DNA of 37,111 bases from Clostridia bacterium. GTDB taxonomy: Bacteria > Bacillota > Clostridia > Oscillospirales > Acutalibacteraceae. Position numbers and translations under genes: made by a program. Under the pieces are notes generated by a model. The model saw nothing but the letters and a program-made list of their open reading frames with translations, was not told the DNA's origin and did no database searches. The stretch is from assembly GCA_029226955.1 (NCBI GenBank), contig JAQXZA010000122.1, positions 1 through 37,111 on the forward strand, read 5' to 3'. This document shows, in pieces, positions 8,229 through 16,876 of the stretch (its first letter is position 1; the number at the start of each line of letters is the position of its first letter).

Positions 8229-8279
8229 CCTGTTTGTCAGACTTTTTAACACACTGTCCGACAAACAGGAAATTTTTTT
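8229..8279 (+). terminator. Strong intrinsic terminator of the glycolytic operon
   Basis: CCTGTTTGTC (8229-8238) pairs exactly with GACAAACAGG (8260-8269), with extra pairing outside (TTTT with AAAT), followed by seven T at 8273-8279. Confidence 0.88.
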
Positions 8280-8280
8280 G

Positions 8281-8718
8281 AGTTAGGAGTTAGGAGTGAG
8301 GAGTCAGGAATTACTGTGACGATTAGTTTGTTCGTGTAGCGTTTTGTAAAAAATATGGGGCAATTCTTTGCTGATTTGGGGCATTTTTTGAACGATTTGG
8401 GGCATTTCCTTAAAGCAACTGATATACCCGAAATCCGCATAAATACTATGTTTTTTTAATAATATACTTTAATATGTAGCACTTCTTTTTATATTTAAAG
8501 AAAGAAAAAAATAAAAAATAATAATATTATATATGGAAATACTTAAAAAACGCAAGAAATGCCCCAAAATCGCTGAAAGCCGCATAAACACTGACTTTTT
8601 CAAGTAGCACTTTTAAAAAAGAAGTGCTACAAAAACCATAAAAACGCTACAAACTGACGGTCGCATCAACTCCACACTCCACTCTCCACTCTCATAACAA
8701 CTCCTAACTCCTAACTAG
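8281..8718. repeat. 438-bp gene-free palindromic element bounded by inverted heptamer repeats
   Basis: The ends are a 17-bp perfect inverted repeat: AGTTAGGAGTTAGGAGT at 8281-8297 against 8700-8716. Inside it are further nested pairs. GTAGCGTTTT (8336-8345) matches AAAACGCTAC (8641-8650). CGATTTGGGGCATTT (8393-8407) matches 8557-8572 inverted, with one extra base. GTAGCACTTCTTTTT (8476-8490) matches 8616-8630 exactly. Three direct 21-bp units with TGGGGCA start near 8352, 8373 and 8394. A local hairpin GTAGCACTT/AAGTGCTAC lies at 8604-8630. No convincing ORF is present: the 64-codon minus-strand frame at 8246-8440 runs through the repeats. This explains the 651-nt gap between gpmI and fabH. 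A MITE-like or structured-RNA element is the likeliest reading. Confidence 0.65.
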
Positions 8719-8730
8719 TTTTTCGCCGCC

Positions 8731-8759
8731 TTGACAAAGTACATAAAATGTTATAAAAT
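8731..8759 (+). promoter_or_regulatory. Promoter of the fab/acc operon
   Basis: TTGACA (8731-8736), a 17-bp spacer and TAAAAT (8754-8759) lie 85 nt before fabH. It begins just outside the palindromic element at 8281-8718. Confidence 0.65.
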
Positions 8760-8780
8760 TAGATGATAATAAAAAATTAT

Positions 8781-8808
8781 AATACTACAATTATGCCGAG
8801 ATAGTATT
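8781..8808 (+). promoter_or_regulatory. Inverted repeat in the fabH leader, possible operator
   Basis: AATACTA (8781-8787) and TAGTATT (8802-8808) form a perfect 7-bp inverted repeat with a 14-bp spacer, just after the predicted start site. Fatty-acid operons of Firmicutes are often repressed by FapR or FabT, but this sequence does not clearly match the boxes I know for either. No regulator gene is adjacent. Confidence 0.3.
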
Positions 8809-8844
8809 TACTGCTTAAATAATAAAAACGGAGGACTAAAATCT

Positions 8845-9804
8845 ATGAGTTTCAGTATTTTAGGCACAGGCAAGGCAGTACCTGAGTACGTTCTTACAAA
8901 TGATGAGCTTTCAACTATGGTTGATACAAACGACGAGTGGATTCGTACAAGAACAGGTATCGAAGAACGCAGAATATGCAAGGACGAAACTATTACCGAA
9001 CTTTGCGTAAGAGCGGCAAATGCGGCTCTCAAAGACGCAAATGTAAAAGCAGAAGACCTTGACCTTATTATCTGTTCGACAATGCGTGGCGAAAACCTCA
9101 CACCGTCACAGGCTTGTATGATTCAGAAAGAAATCGGTGCAAAATGTGCGGCATTTGACCTTAATGCTGCGTGTTCGGGATTTATCTATGCACTTGATGT
9201 CGCTGACGGCTATTTCGTAAGAAAAAAGGCAAAGTATGTACTGATTGTTTCAATGGATAATCTCTCAAACATCACTAACTGGAAAGACCGTTCAACCTGT
9301 GTGCTTTTTGGTGACGGAGGTGCGGCGGCTGTTCTTGGCGAGGGTGACGACCTTCTTTCTATCAATCTTACCGCTCAGGGAAACGATACTGTACTGCGTA
9401 TTCCGCACGGTACAAACTCATCACCGTTCTATGAACACGAGGCTGAACCGGCTGTTCTTTCTATGGCTGGTAATGATGTGTATAAATTTGCAGTAAACGC
9501 AATGTCTGAGGGTATAAAAAAGGCTGTTGCTGATGCCGGTTTACAGCAGAGCGACGTTGACTGCGTTATTCCGCATCAGGCAAACATCAGAATTATCAAC
9601 ATGGCTGCGTCAAAACTCGATATTCCGAGAGAGAAATTTTTCTGTAATGTTGAACATTACGGCAATACTTCATCAGGCAGTGTTCCTATTGCACTGGACG
9701 AGGCAAGCAAGTCGGGAGTAATCAAAAAAGGCGATATTATTGCACTTTGTGCATTCGGCGGAGGTCTTACAACAGGCAGCTGCGTAATACGCTGGAATAA
9801 ATAA
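8845..9804 (+). CDS. fabH: Beta-ketoacyl-ACP synthase III
   Basis: It starts fatty-acid synthesis by condensing acetyl-CoA (or a branched acyl-CoA) with malonyl-ACP. The 319-residue protein has the full Cys-His-Asn triad: Cys110 in NAACSGFIYA, His244 in IPHQANIRI, and Asn274 in HYGNTSSGS. It also has the family start GTGKAVP and the motif DTNDEWIRTRTGI. The SD GGAGG lies about 10 nt before the ATG. It is the first gene of a long operon in which fabD follows after 22 nt. The usual acpP next to fabH/fabD is missing. Confidence 0.97.
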   Translation: MSFSILGTGKAVPEYVLTNDELSTMVDTNDEWIRTRTGIEERRICKDETITELCVRAANAALKDANVKAEDLDLIICSTMRGENLTPSQACMIQKEIGAKCAAFDLNAACSGFIYALDVADGYFVRKKAKYVLIVSMDNLSNITNWKDRSTCVLFGDGGAAAVLGEGDDLLSINLTAQGNDTVLRIPHGTNSSPFYEHEAEPAVLSMAGNDVYKFAVNAMSEGIKKAVADAGLQQSDVDCVIPHQANIRIINMAASKLDIPREKFFCNVEHYGNTSSGSVPIALDEASKSGVIKKGDIIALCAFGGGLTTGSCVIRWNK

Positions 9805-9826
9805 TTAACGGAGGAGAGAGTGTATT

Positions 9827-10726
9827 ATGTCAAAAACAGCACTGGTTTTTTCGGGACAGGGTTCACAATATACCGGAATGGGAAAAGACCTTTATGAAAA
9901 TTCACCCGCCGCAAAAGCCGTTTTCGATATGGCTGAAAAAGTACGCCCCGGCACAATCAAGCAGTGTTTCGAGGGTACAAAGGAAGAACTCAGCATAACA
10001 ATCAACACACAACCCTGTGTTTTTGCCGCAGACCTTGCAGCAGCGGCAGCCGTTGCCGAAAAGGGAATAAAACCCGATTTTGTTGCCGGATTTTCTCTCG
10101 GTGAAATTGCGGCTATTGCTTTTGCGGGTATGCTTTCATACGAGGACGCATTCCGCCTTGTTTGCAAAAGAGCGGAACTTATGGACAAGGCAGCACAGGA
10201 AAACAAGGGTGCTATGGCGGCTGTTATGAAACTCACACCGCAAAAAGTCGAGGAAATATGCAGCGGTTTTGACAAAGCATATCCCGTAAACTATAACAGT
10301 CCGGCACAGACGGTTGTTGCGGCGGCTGAGGACGAAATTGACGCACTTTGCGAAAAGGTCAAGGCTGAAAAAGGCAAGGCTGTAAGACTTGCTGTAAGCG
10401 GTGCTTTTCATTCTCCGTTTATGGAAAAAGCCGCTGACGGTCTTGCTGAATATCTCAGAGATGTTGAGCTTTCACAGCCTGTTATTCCTGTTTATGCAAA
10501 CGCTACGGCAGAGCCTTATTCAGACGACTTCAAGGCACTTATCACAACACAGGTAAAAAGTCCTGTAAAATGGCAGAAAACAGTTGAAAATATGATTGCT
10601 GAGGGTGCTGACAGATTTATTGAAGTCGGTGTCGGAAAAACTCTCACAGGTCTTATCAAAAAAATCAATGCAGATGTAACCGCTGTAAATATTGAGAACA
10701 AGGAGGGGCTGGACGCTCTTGAATGA
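9827..10726 (+). CDS. fabD: Malonyl-CoA:ACP transacylase
   Basis: It transfers malonyl groups from CoA to ACP to supply the elongation cycle. In 299 residues it shows the GQGSQYTGMG loop (10-19), nucleophile Ser90 in GFSLGE (Phe replaces the usual His two positions before the Ser), and catalytic His195 in SGAFHSPFM. The SD GGAGGAG precedes the ATG at a normal distance. It is co-transcribed between fabH and fabG; its stop at 10724-10726 is 21 nt before the likely fabG start. Confidence 0.96.
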   Translation: MSKTALVFSGQGSQYTGMGKDLYENSPAAKAVFDMAEKVRPGTIKQCFEGTKEELSITINTQPCVFAADLAAAAAVAEKGIKPDFVAGFSLGEIAAIAFAGMLSYEDAFRLVCKRAELMDKAAQENKGAMAAVMKLTPQKVEEICSGFDKAYPVNYNSPAQTVVAAAEDEIDALCEKVKAEKGKAVRLAVSGAFHSPFMEKAADGLAEYLRDVELSQPVIPVYANATAEPYSDDFKALITTQVKSPVKWQKTVENMIAEGADRFIEVGVGKTLTGLIKKINADVTAVNIENKEGLDALE

Positions 10727-10747
10727 GTGTTCGGGCAAGTTGAAACT

Positions 10748-11494
10748 ATGATGGATTTATCAGGAAAAAATGCCGTTGTAACGGGTTCTTCAAGAGGTAT
10801 AGGTAAAGCAATAGCACTGAAACTTGCTTCTCTCGGTGCAAATATTGCAGTGGTTTATGCCGGAAATGCAGAAAAAGCCGCTGAAACCGTGTCCGAAATT
10901 GAGGCTCTCGGTGTAAAGGCAAAGGCATATATGTGCAACGTTGCGGATTTTGCAGAGGTTAAAACTCTTGTTGCGGATATTATCACAGAATTTGGCGGAA
11001 TTGACATTCTCGTAAATAATGCGGGAATTATCCGTGACGGTCTTGTTCTCTCCATGAAAGAGGAGGACTTTGACAAGGTTATTGATGTAAACCTTAAAGG
11101 TTCGTTCAATATGATAAAAAACACCTATCAGCATTTTATGAAAAAACGTCGTGGAAGAATTATCAACATTTCTTCTATTGTCGGAATTAACGGAAATGCC
11201 GGTCAGGCAAACTATGCAAGTGCAAAAGCCGGAATAATCGGTCTTACAAAATCCGTTGCAAAGGAGCTTGCCGCAAGAAACGTAACGGTTAATGCAATCG
11301 CTCCGGGATATATTGAAACCGATATGACAAACTCAATGCCAGAAAAGGCAAAGGAAGCCGTTATGTCGTCAATTCCGATGAAAAGAGTAGGACAGGGCGA
11401 GGATATAGCAAATGCGGTTGCTTTTCTTGCGTCTGATGAGGCGGCATATATTACAGGTGAGGTAATAAAGGTTGACGGAGGTATGGCAATCTGA
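10748..11494 (+). CDS. fabG: 3-oxoacyl-ACP reductase
   Basis: This NADPH-dependent SDR reductase performs the first reduction of fatty-acid elongation. From the ATG at 10748 the product has 248 residues with the cofactor loop TGSSRGIG (12-19), NNAG (90-93), and the catalytic Ser143, Tyr156 and Lys160 in the GQANYASAK context. A GTG at 10727 is also in frame, but it would lie 20 nt from the nearest GGAGG and would add residues that the family lacks. The ATG pair 10748/10751 gives the usual MxLSGKNAVVTG start, although its SD is weak and translation may be coupled to fabD. Confidence 0.94.
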   Translation: MMDLSGKNAVVTGSSRGIGKAIALKLASLGANIAVVYAGNAEKAAETVSEIEALGVKAKAYMCNVADFAEVKTLVADIITEFGGIDILVNNAGIIRDGLVLSMKEEDFDKVIDVNLKGSFNMIKNTYQHFMKKRRGRIINISSIVGINGNAGQANYASAKAGIIGLTKSVAKELAARNVTVNAIAPGYIETDMTNSMPEKAKEAVMSSIPMKRVGQGEDIANAVAFLASDEAAYITGEVIKVDGGMAI

Positions 11495-11554
11495 TTCGTT
11501 ATTGCCTGATGTTCTGATACTTTTTATGTTTATAAAGAAAGGAAATAACATTAA

Positions 11555-12772
11555 ATGAAACGAGTAGTTATAACCGGTCTGGGTGCAGTGACACCTGTCG
11601 GAAATGATATAAAAACTATGTGGGAGTCAATGAAAAACGGTGTGTGCGGTATTGACATCATTTCAAAATTTGACCCGTCACAGACAAAGGCAAAAGTTGC
11701 GGCAGAAGTAAAGGATTTTGACCCGACTCTCTACATTGAAAAAAGAGAAGTAAGAAAGATGGATTTGTTCTGTCAGTATGCTATTGCGGCGGCTGTACAG
11801 GCTGTTGAGGACAGCGGCATTATGGGAAATGTTGACGAAACACGACTCGGTGTTTATGTCGGTTCAGGTGTCGGCGGAATACAGACTTTCTATGAACAGT
11901 GCAACAACCTTATTACCGGAAAGAATATTTCACCGTTCTTTATTCCTATGATGATAGGCAATATTGCGTCGGGCAGTATTGCAATGAGATTCAAGGCAAA
12001 AGGTCCGAGCCTTCCTGTCGTAACAGCCTGTGCAACATCAACACACGCAATCGGCGAGGCTTTCCACGCTATTAAAGGCGGATATGCAGACGCAATTATT
12101 GCCGGAGGTGCTGAGGCAACAATAACTCCTCTTGCAATAATGGGCTTTACAAGCTGTAAGGCACTTACTCTCAGCGAAGACCCGAAAAAAGCCTCAATTC
12201 CGTTTGATAAAAACAGAAACGGTTTTGTAATGGGTGAGGGTTCAGGTATTCTTGTTCTTGAAGAATACGAACACGCTAAGGCAAGAGGTGCAAAGATTTA
12301 TGCTGAAATTGCCGGCTACGGAAACACTTGTGACGCTTATCATATTACCGCTCCCGACCCTGAGGCAAAAGGTGCGGCAAACGCAGTAAAACTTGCACTT
12401 GAAGAAGCCGGATACACAGGAAATGAAGAACTTTACATCAATGCTCACGGTACAAGCACACCTATGAACGATTCAAGCGAAACAAAGGCATTCAAGCTTG
12501 CACTCGGAGATAAGGCATATAAAGCACATATCAGCTCAACAAAATCAATGACAGGTCATATGCTTGGTGCAACAGGTGCGGTTGAGGCAATAGCGTCAGC
12601 ACTTGCACTTAACACGGGAATAATTCCGCCGACAATCGGATATACTGAGCCTGACCCTGAGTGTGACCTCGACTATACACCGAACAAGGCTGTTGAAGCA
12701 CCTGTAACAATGGCTATTTCAACAACATTTGGTTTTGGCGGACATAATGCTTGTATCGCACTTAAAAAATAA
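11555..12772 (+). CDS. fabF: Beta-ketoacyl-ACP synthase II
   Basis: It carries out the elongation condensations of acyl-ACP with malonyl-ACP. The 405 residues contain the Cys-His-His triad, Cys159 in VTACATSTHAIG, His298 in NAHGTSTPMND and His335 in GHMLGATGA, plus the conserved Lys330. The SD AGGAAA is about 10 nt from the ATG. It lies 60 nt after fabG and 23 nt before accB. No alternative is likely; a FabB-type enzyme is not suggested by the GTSTPxND motif. Confidence 0.96.
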   Translation: MKRVVITGLGAVTPVGNDIKTMWESMKNGVCGIDIISKFDPSQTKAKVAAEVKDFDPTLYIEKREVRKMDLFCQYAIAAAVQAVEDSGIMGNVDETRLGVYVGSGVGGIQTFYEQCNNLITGKNISPFFIPMMIGNIASGSIAMRFKAKGPSLPVVTACATSTHAIGEAFHAIKGGYADAIIAGGAEATITPLAIMGFTSCKALTLSEDPKKASIPFDKNRNGFVMGEGSGILVLEEYEHAKARGAKIYAEIAGYGNTCDAYHITAPDPEAKGAANAVKLALEEAGYTGNEELYINAHGTSTPMNDSSETKAFKLALGDKAYKAHISSTKSMTGHMLGATGAVEAIASALALNTGIIPPTIGYTEPDPECDLDYTPNKAVEAPVTMAISTTFGFGGHNACIALKK

Positions 12773-12795
12773 CTTAAAAAAGGTGGTTAAAGCCA

Positions 12796-13293
12796 ATGTA
12801 CAGCGTTGAAGAAATAAAAGAACTTCTCTCGGCTTTTGACACTTCAAAAGCTACAATTCTTGAAATAAAGGGTGCTGACGGCGAAAAGCTGACTATCACT
12901 CAGAAAAATGACGAAAATATTATAATGTCTGCACCGTCGGCACCTGTTCCGGCACCTATGCCTGTGCCTGTATCTGTGCCAGTGCCGCAATGCACCGAAA
13001 CAAAGCAGTCATCATCACCATTCATACAGCCTGAGGACAACACTCAGACTGATGACGGTTCAAAGCCGATAACATCACCAATGGTTGGCGTGTTCTATGC
13101 CGCACCGTCACCAGACAAAGAACCCTATGTAACGGTTGGTTCAAAGGTTGCAAAGGGCGATGTACTTTGTCTTATTGAGGCTATGAAACTTATGAACGAG
13201 GTAACTGCCGAACAAAGCGGCGAAATTGTGAAAATATGCGTTGATAACGGACAGGTTGTTGAATACGGTCAGCTGTTGTTTATGATAAAATAA
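12796..13293 (+). CDS. accB: Biotin carboxyl carrier protein of acetyl-CoA carboxylase
   Basis: It carries the biotin that shuttles carboxyl groups between AccC and the AccDA carboxyltransferase. The 165-residue protein has an N-terminal helical part (1-45), a Pro/Ala/Val-rich flexible linker (46-64), and a C-terminal biotinyl domain with the acceptor Lys131 in [10 protein letters not shown]. The SD AGGTGG is upstream. The order fabF-accB-fabZ-accC is a common arrangement in clostridia. Length and linker are typical. Confidence 0.96.
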   Translation: MYSVEEIKELLSAFDTSKATILEIKGADGEKLTITQKNDENIIMSAPSAPVPAPMPVPVSVPVPQCTETKQSSSPFIQPEDNTQTDDGSKPITSPMVGVFYAAPSPDKEPYVTVGSKVAKGDVLCLIEAMKLMNEVTAEQSGEIVKICVDNGQVVEYGQLLFMIK

Positions 13294-13317
13294 TTACAGA
13301 ATTGCAGGTTTCAGATT

Positions 13318-13737
13318 ATGAATAAAGAAGAATTAAAGAATGTAATTCCTCACAGAAATTCAATGCTGCTTATCGACGAGGCAACAAAAACAGGCGACAC
13401 TACCTGTGAGGGTAAAAAATATATAACAGGTGACGAATGGTTTCTTGACGGACATTTTCCGGGCAATCCCGTTGTCCCGGGAGTAATTCTGTGCGAAATG
13501 ATGGCACAGGCAAGTGCTGTTATCATTGCCGAAAAATCTGCCGTCAGCATACCGTTTTTTGCTGAGATTCAGAAGGCAAAATTCAAAAATAAGGTTCTGC
13601 CGGGAGATACTTTTGAAATTCAGTGCGAGCTTACAAGAAACAGAGGAAATTTCTACTTTATAAAAGGCAAAGGTTATGTTGACGGTAAACTTTGTGTTTC
13701 TGCCGAATTTTCGTTTGCTCTTATTGAAAGGGTGTAA
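13318..13737 (+). CDS. fabZ: 3-hydroxyacyl-ACP dehydratase
   Basis: It removes water from 3-hydroxyacyl-ACP in the elongation cycle. This hot-dog fold protein of 139 residues has the catalytic His46 in GHFPGNPVVPGV and Glu60 in LCEMMAQ. The start PHRxSMLLIDE is typical of FabZ rather than FabA. The SD is weak (CAGG). The stop at 13735-13737 is 3 nt before the TTG start of accC, so the two genes are probably translationally coupled. Confidence 0.95.
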   Translation: MNKEELKNVIPHRNSMLLIDEATKTGDTTCEGKKYITGDEWFLDGHFPGNPVVPGVILCEMMAQASAVIIAEKSAVSIPFFAEIQKAKFKNKVLPGDTFEIQCELTRNRGNFYFIKGKGYVDGKLCVSAEFSFALIERV

Positions 13738-13740
13738 CAG

Positions 13741-15093
13741 TTGTTTTCAAAAATATTGATTGCAAATCGTGGCGAAATTGCCGTCAGAATAATCCGTGCC
13801 TGTCGTGAAATGGGAATTTCAACAGTTGCCGTATATTCACAGGCAGACAAAAACGCACTTCACGTCAGTATGGCTGACGAAAGCTATTGTATCGGTGGCC
13901 CTCAGGTCGCCGACAGCTATCTTAATATGGCGGCAATTCTGACAGTTGCCGTTGTTTCGGGGGCTCAGGCAATTCACCCCGGCTATGGTCTTTTGTCGGA
14001 AAATGCAAAATTTGTATCACTGTGTGAAAAATGTAATATAGAATTTATTGGCCCGACTTCTGAAATGATTTCAAAACTCGGAGATAAGGATATTGCAAGA
14101 AAAACAATGCGTGACGCCGGTGTTCCTGTAACACCGGGCAGCGATATTATAGATGATATTGACGAGGCAAGACAAAAGGCTCTTGAAATAGGTTTTCCGC
14201 TGCTTATAAAAGCACGTTCGGGCGGCGGCGGCAGAGGAATAAGACGTGTAAACAGCATAGATGAATTTGACAATGCCTTTAATTCCGCAAAAGCTGAGGC
14301 ACAGAGTGCTTTTGGCGACGGTGCTGTTTATATGGAAAAATTCCTCACACCTGTAAAGCATATTGAAATGCAGCTTCTTGCCGACAAGTACGGAAATGTA
14401 ATTTGTCTTGGCGAGCGTGAATGTTCCGTTCAGCGTAAAAATCAGAAACTTATAGAGGAAAGTCCGTCACCGGCAATCACTCCTGAAATCAGGGAAAAGA
14501 TGATGGAGGCCGCAACAAAAGCCGCAAAAGCCGTAAATTATGAAAATGCGGGAACTGTTGAATTTCTCCTTGACAAAGACAAGAACTTCTACTTTATGGA
14601 GATGAACACACGACTTCAGGTTGAACACGCTGTTACCGAAATGGTAACAGGACTTGACATTGTTCAGTGGCAGATAAGAATTGCCTCAGGTGCAAGACTT
14701 AACATAACTCAGGATAAAGTATTTATGCACGGCAACGCAATAGAATGTCGTATAAATGCCGAAGACCCCGACAACGATTTTCGTCCGGGTTGCGGCACAA
14801 TCGACTTCATTCATATACCGGGCGGACCTTGCGTCCGTTTTGATACGGCAATTTATCAGGATTATTCCGTTCCGCCTTACTATGACTCAATGATTGGAAA
14901 ACTCATTGTACAGGCTCGTTCAAGAGAACTTGCAATCCGCAAAATGAAAATGGCACTCAGCGAACTTACTATCAACGGAATTAAACATAACAGAGATTTA
15001 CACATTGACATACTTTCCGACCCGTCTTTTGTTTCGGGCGAATACACAACAAACTTTATGGAAGAAAGAGCGAAAAAAATTCGTAATTCGTAA
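13741..15093 (+). CDS. accC: Biotin carboxylase subunit of acetyl-CoA carboxylase
   Basis: It carboxylates biotin on AccB using ATP and bicarbonate. The 450 residues start KILIANRGEIAVRIIRA and contain the ATP-grasp lysines (116 and 157), the glycine loop SGGGGRGIR (160-168), the motif GERECSVQRKNQK, and MNTRLQVEHAVTE near residue 290. Translation starts at a TTG 3 nt after fabZ, with AAGGGTG upstream overlapping the end of fabZ. The last codons and the TAA stop (15079-15093) lie inside a heptamer repeat copy, so the extreme C-terminus (IRNS) is repeat-derived. Confidence 0.96.
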   Translation: MFSKILIANRGEIAVRIIRACREMGISTVAVYSQADKNALHVSMADESYCIGGPQVADSYLNMAAILTVAVVSGAQAIHPGYGLLSENAKFVSLCEKCNIEFIGPTSEMISKLGDKDIARKTMRDAGVPVTPGSDIIDDIDEARQKALEIGFPLLIKARSGGGGRGIRRVNSIDEFDNAFNSAKAEAQSAFGDGAVYMEKFLTPVKHIEMQLLADKYGNVICLGERECSVQRKNQKLIEESPSPAITPEIREKMMEAATKAAKAVNYENAGTVEFLLDKDKNFYFMEMNTRLQVEHAVTEMVTGLDIVQWQIRIASGARLNITQDKVFMHGNAIECRINAEDPDNDFRPGCGTIDFIHIPGGPCVRFDTAIYQDYSVPPYYDSMIGKLIVQARSRELAIRKMKMALSELTINGIKHNRDLHIDILSDPSFVSGEYTTNFMEERAKKIRNS

Positions 15094-15129
15094 TGCGTAA
15101 TTCGTAATTATTGTGTGAAAGGTCAGCTT
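15079..15129 (+). repeat. Heptamer repeat copy B, overlapping the accC stop
   Basis: The array 15079-15109 consists of TTCGTAA/TGCGTAA units and is identical over 31 bp to 36856-36886. It begins inside accC and supplies its stop codon. The tail ATTGTGTGAAAGGTCAGCTT resembles the tails of the other copies. It lies in the middle of the fab/acc operon, in the 116-nt gap before accD. Confidence 0.8.
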
Positions 15130-15209
15130 TATGTGCTGAGATAAGTTTATTTGAACCTTAACTTTAAAATATTTCATACATTGGTTTGAAATTTAAAGAG
15201 GTGTATGTG

Positions 15210-16091
15210 TTGAATAAGGATATTTTCAATTTTCTTAAACCGAAAAATGAATTGGAAGACCAGGGGGAATGTGCGAAAAACCGCCCGTATATTCCCGATG
15301 AACTGTGGGTTAAATGCCCTATGTGCAAAAATGTAATGCTGTCGTCTGATTTGGTTGAAAATCACAAAGTATGTATTAAATGCGGTTATCATTTTCGTAT
15401 TGCCGCACGTCAGCGTATAAAAATGACCGTTGACGAGGGAACTTTCAACGAAATGGATTCAGAACTTACATCAACAAATATTATTGATTTTCCTGACTAT
15501 ACAAGAAAACTCAAAAGTGCAAAAATTAACAGCGGTGAGAATGAATCCGTTATATGCGGTACTGCTGAAATAGGCGGACAAAAAACCGCTCTTTGCGTTA
15601 TGGACTCACAGTTTATGATGGGTTCAATGGGTACGGTAACAGGTGAAAAAATCACAAGAACCTTTGAATATGCAACCGAACATAAACTGCCTGTTGTTGT
15701 ATTTACCGTTTCAGGCGGTGCAAGAATGCAGGAGGGTATATTATCCCTTATGCAGATGGCGAAAACAAGCGGTGCAGTAAAACGCCACAGTGACGCCGGA
15801 CTGCTTTATATAACTGTTCTGACCGACCCTACAACAGGCGGTGTTACAGCGAGTTTTGCTATGGAGGGCGACATTATTCTTGCCGAACCTCACGCACTTA
15901 TCGGTTTTGCGGGTCCGAGAGTAATTGAACAGACTATCCGTCAGAAACTTCCAAAGGACTTTCAGTCAGCCGAATTTCTTCTTGAAAAAGGCTTTATAGA
16001 CGCTGTTGTTCCGAGAGATGAAATGAAATCAACACTTACAAAACTTCTGAAATTTCACGTTAAGGAGGCTGACGGCAATGAGTGCGTATGA
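15210..16091 (+). CDS. accD: Acetyl-CoA carboxylase carboxyltransferase subunit beta
   Basis: Together with AccA it transfers the carboxyl group from biotin to acetyl-CoA. I use the TTG at 15210 (293 residues), 6-8 nt after the SD AAAGAGGTG; an upstream TTG at 15186 would include that SD. The protein has the four-Cys zinc ribbon typical of AccD (Cys36, Cys39, Cys55, Cys58 in CPMC and CIKC). The crotonase-type core includes SGGARMQEG and [15 protein letters not shown]. The 3' end overlaps accA by 14 nt, which implies translational coupling. Confidence 0.95.
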   Translation: MNKDIFNFLKPKNELEDQGECAKNRPYIPDELWVKCPMCKNVMLSSDLVENHKVCIKCGYHFRIAARQRIKMTVDEGTFNEMDSELTSTNIIDFPDYTRKLKSAKINSGENESVICGTAEIGGQKTALCVMDSQFMMGSMGTVTGEKITRTFEYATEHKLPVVVFTVSGGARMQEGILSLMQMAKTSGAVKRHSDAGLLYITVLTDPTTGGVTASFAMEGDIILAEPHALIGFAGPRVIEQTIRQKLPKDFQSAEFLLEKGFIDAVVPRDEMKSTLTKLLKFHVKEADGNECV

Positions 16092-16848
16092 TTGCGTTAC
16101 GGCGGCGAGAGCAAATGACCGCCCGACTGCCATAGACTATATCACAAGAATTTTCGGTGACAGTTTTTTTGAACTTCACGGCGACAGGCGTTTTGCCGAC
16201 GATAAAGCCGTAATCGGCGGAATTGCCGACCTTAACGGTCAGCCTGTAACAATAATAGGTCTTGAAAAGGGCAGAAATCTCAAAGAACGTATGGACAGAA
16301 ATTTCGGTTCGGCTCACCCTGAGGGATACCGCAAGGCTTTAAGACTTATGAAACAGGCTGAAAAATTCCACCGTCCTGTTATATGCTTTGTTGATACATC
16401 AGGTGCATATTGTGGAATAGGTGCTGAGGAACGTGGACAGGGACAGGCAATAGCCGAAAACCTTATGGAAATGATGACGCTCAGAACCCCGATACTTTCA
16501 ATTCTTATCGGAGAGGGCGGAAGTGGTGGTGCTTTGGCACTGGCTGTTGCTGACGAAGTATGGATGCTTGAAAATGCGATTTATTCGGTAATTTCTCCCG
16601 AAGGCTGTGCAAGTATTCTCTGGAAAGATTCGTCAAAAACTGCTGAGGCATCAGAATGTCTGAAACTCACTTCACAGGATTTGTTCAAACTTGGTGTTAT
16701 CGAAAGAATTATAAGAGAACCAAAGCACGTTGACAGCAAACTGTTTGACAGCCTTAAAAACCTTATTGCACAGACCTTTGAAAAGAAAATGGCAACAGAC
16801 CCCGACACCCTTGTTGAAATGCGTTACAACCGTTTCAGAAAATTCTGA
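16078..16848 (+). CDS. accA: Acetyl-CoA carboxylase carboxyltransferase subunit alpha
   Basis: It is the partner of AccD in malonyl-CoA formation. In 256 residues it shows [13 protein letters not shown], GHxKGR-like [12 protein letters not shown], the [19 protein letters not shown] segment, and [16 protein letters not shown] for the oxyanion region. It lacks the longer N-terminal helical region of the E. coli protein (319 residues), as is usual in clostridia. The SD AAGGAGG lies within the end of accD. No terminator follows it, and the Uma2 gene starts 28 nt later. Confidence 0.96.
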   Translation: MSAYDCVTAARANDRPTAIDYITRIFGDSFFELHGDRRFADDKAVIGGIADLNGQPVTIIGLEKGRNLKERMDRNFGSAHPEGYRKALRLMKQAEKFHRPVICFVDTSGAYCGIGAEERGQGQAIAENLMEMMTLRTPILSILIGEGGSGGALALAVADEVWMLENAIYSVISPEGCASILWKDSSKTAEASECLKLTSQDLFKLGVIERIIREPKHVDSKLFDSLKNLIAQTFEKKMATDPDTLVEMRYNRFRKF

Positions 16849-16876
16849 TTATATTACTGAAACAGGTGATAATTTT

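Noticed and set aside
8281-8310. Heptamer arrays as CRISPR or phase-variation tracts within genes
   Set aside because: The units are 7 bp without spacers. They sit between genes or at the very end, so slippage would not alter a main reading frame.
8246-8440. 64-codon minus-strand ORF in the gpmI-fabH gap
   Set aside because: Its repeated K-C-P-K pattern reflects the 21-bp direct repeats; there is no SD and it overlaps the terminator.
10727-10747. GTG at 10727 as the fabG start
   Set aside because: The only GGAGG is 20 nt away and the extra residues are absent from the usual FabG N-terminus; the ATG at 10748 fits better.
16730-16876. Upstream extension of the Uma2 gene into accA
   Set aside because: It overlaps the conserved accA end, has no ribosome site, and the residues match nothing; the ATG at 16877 follows a reasonable SD.
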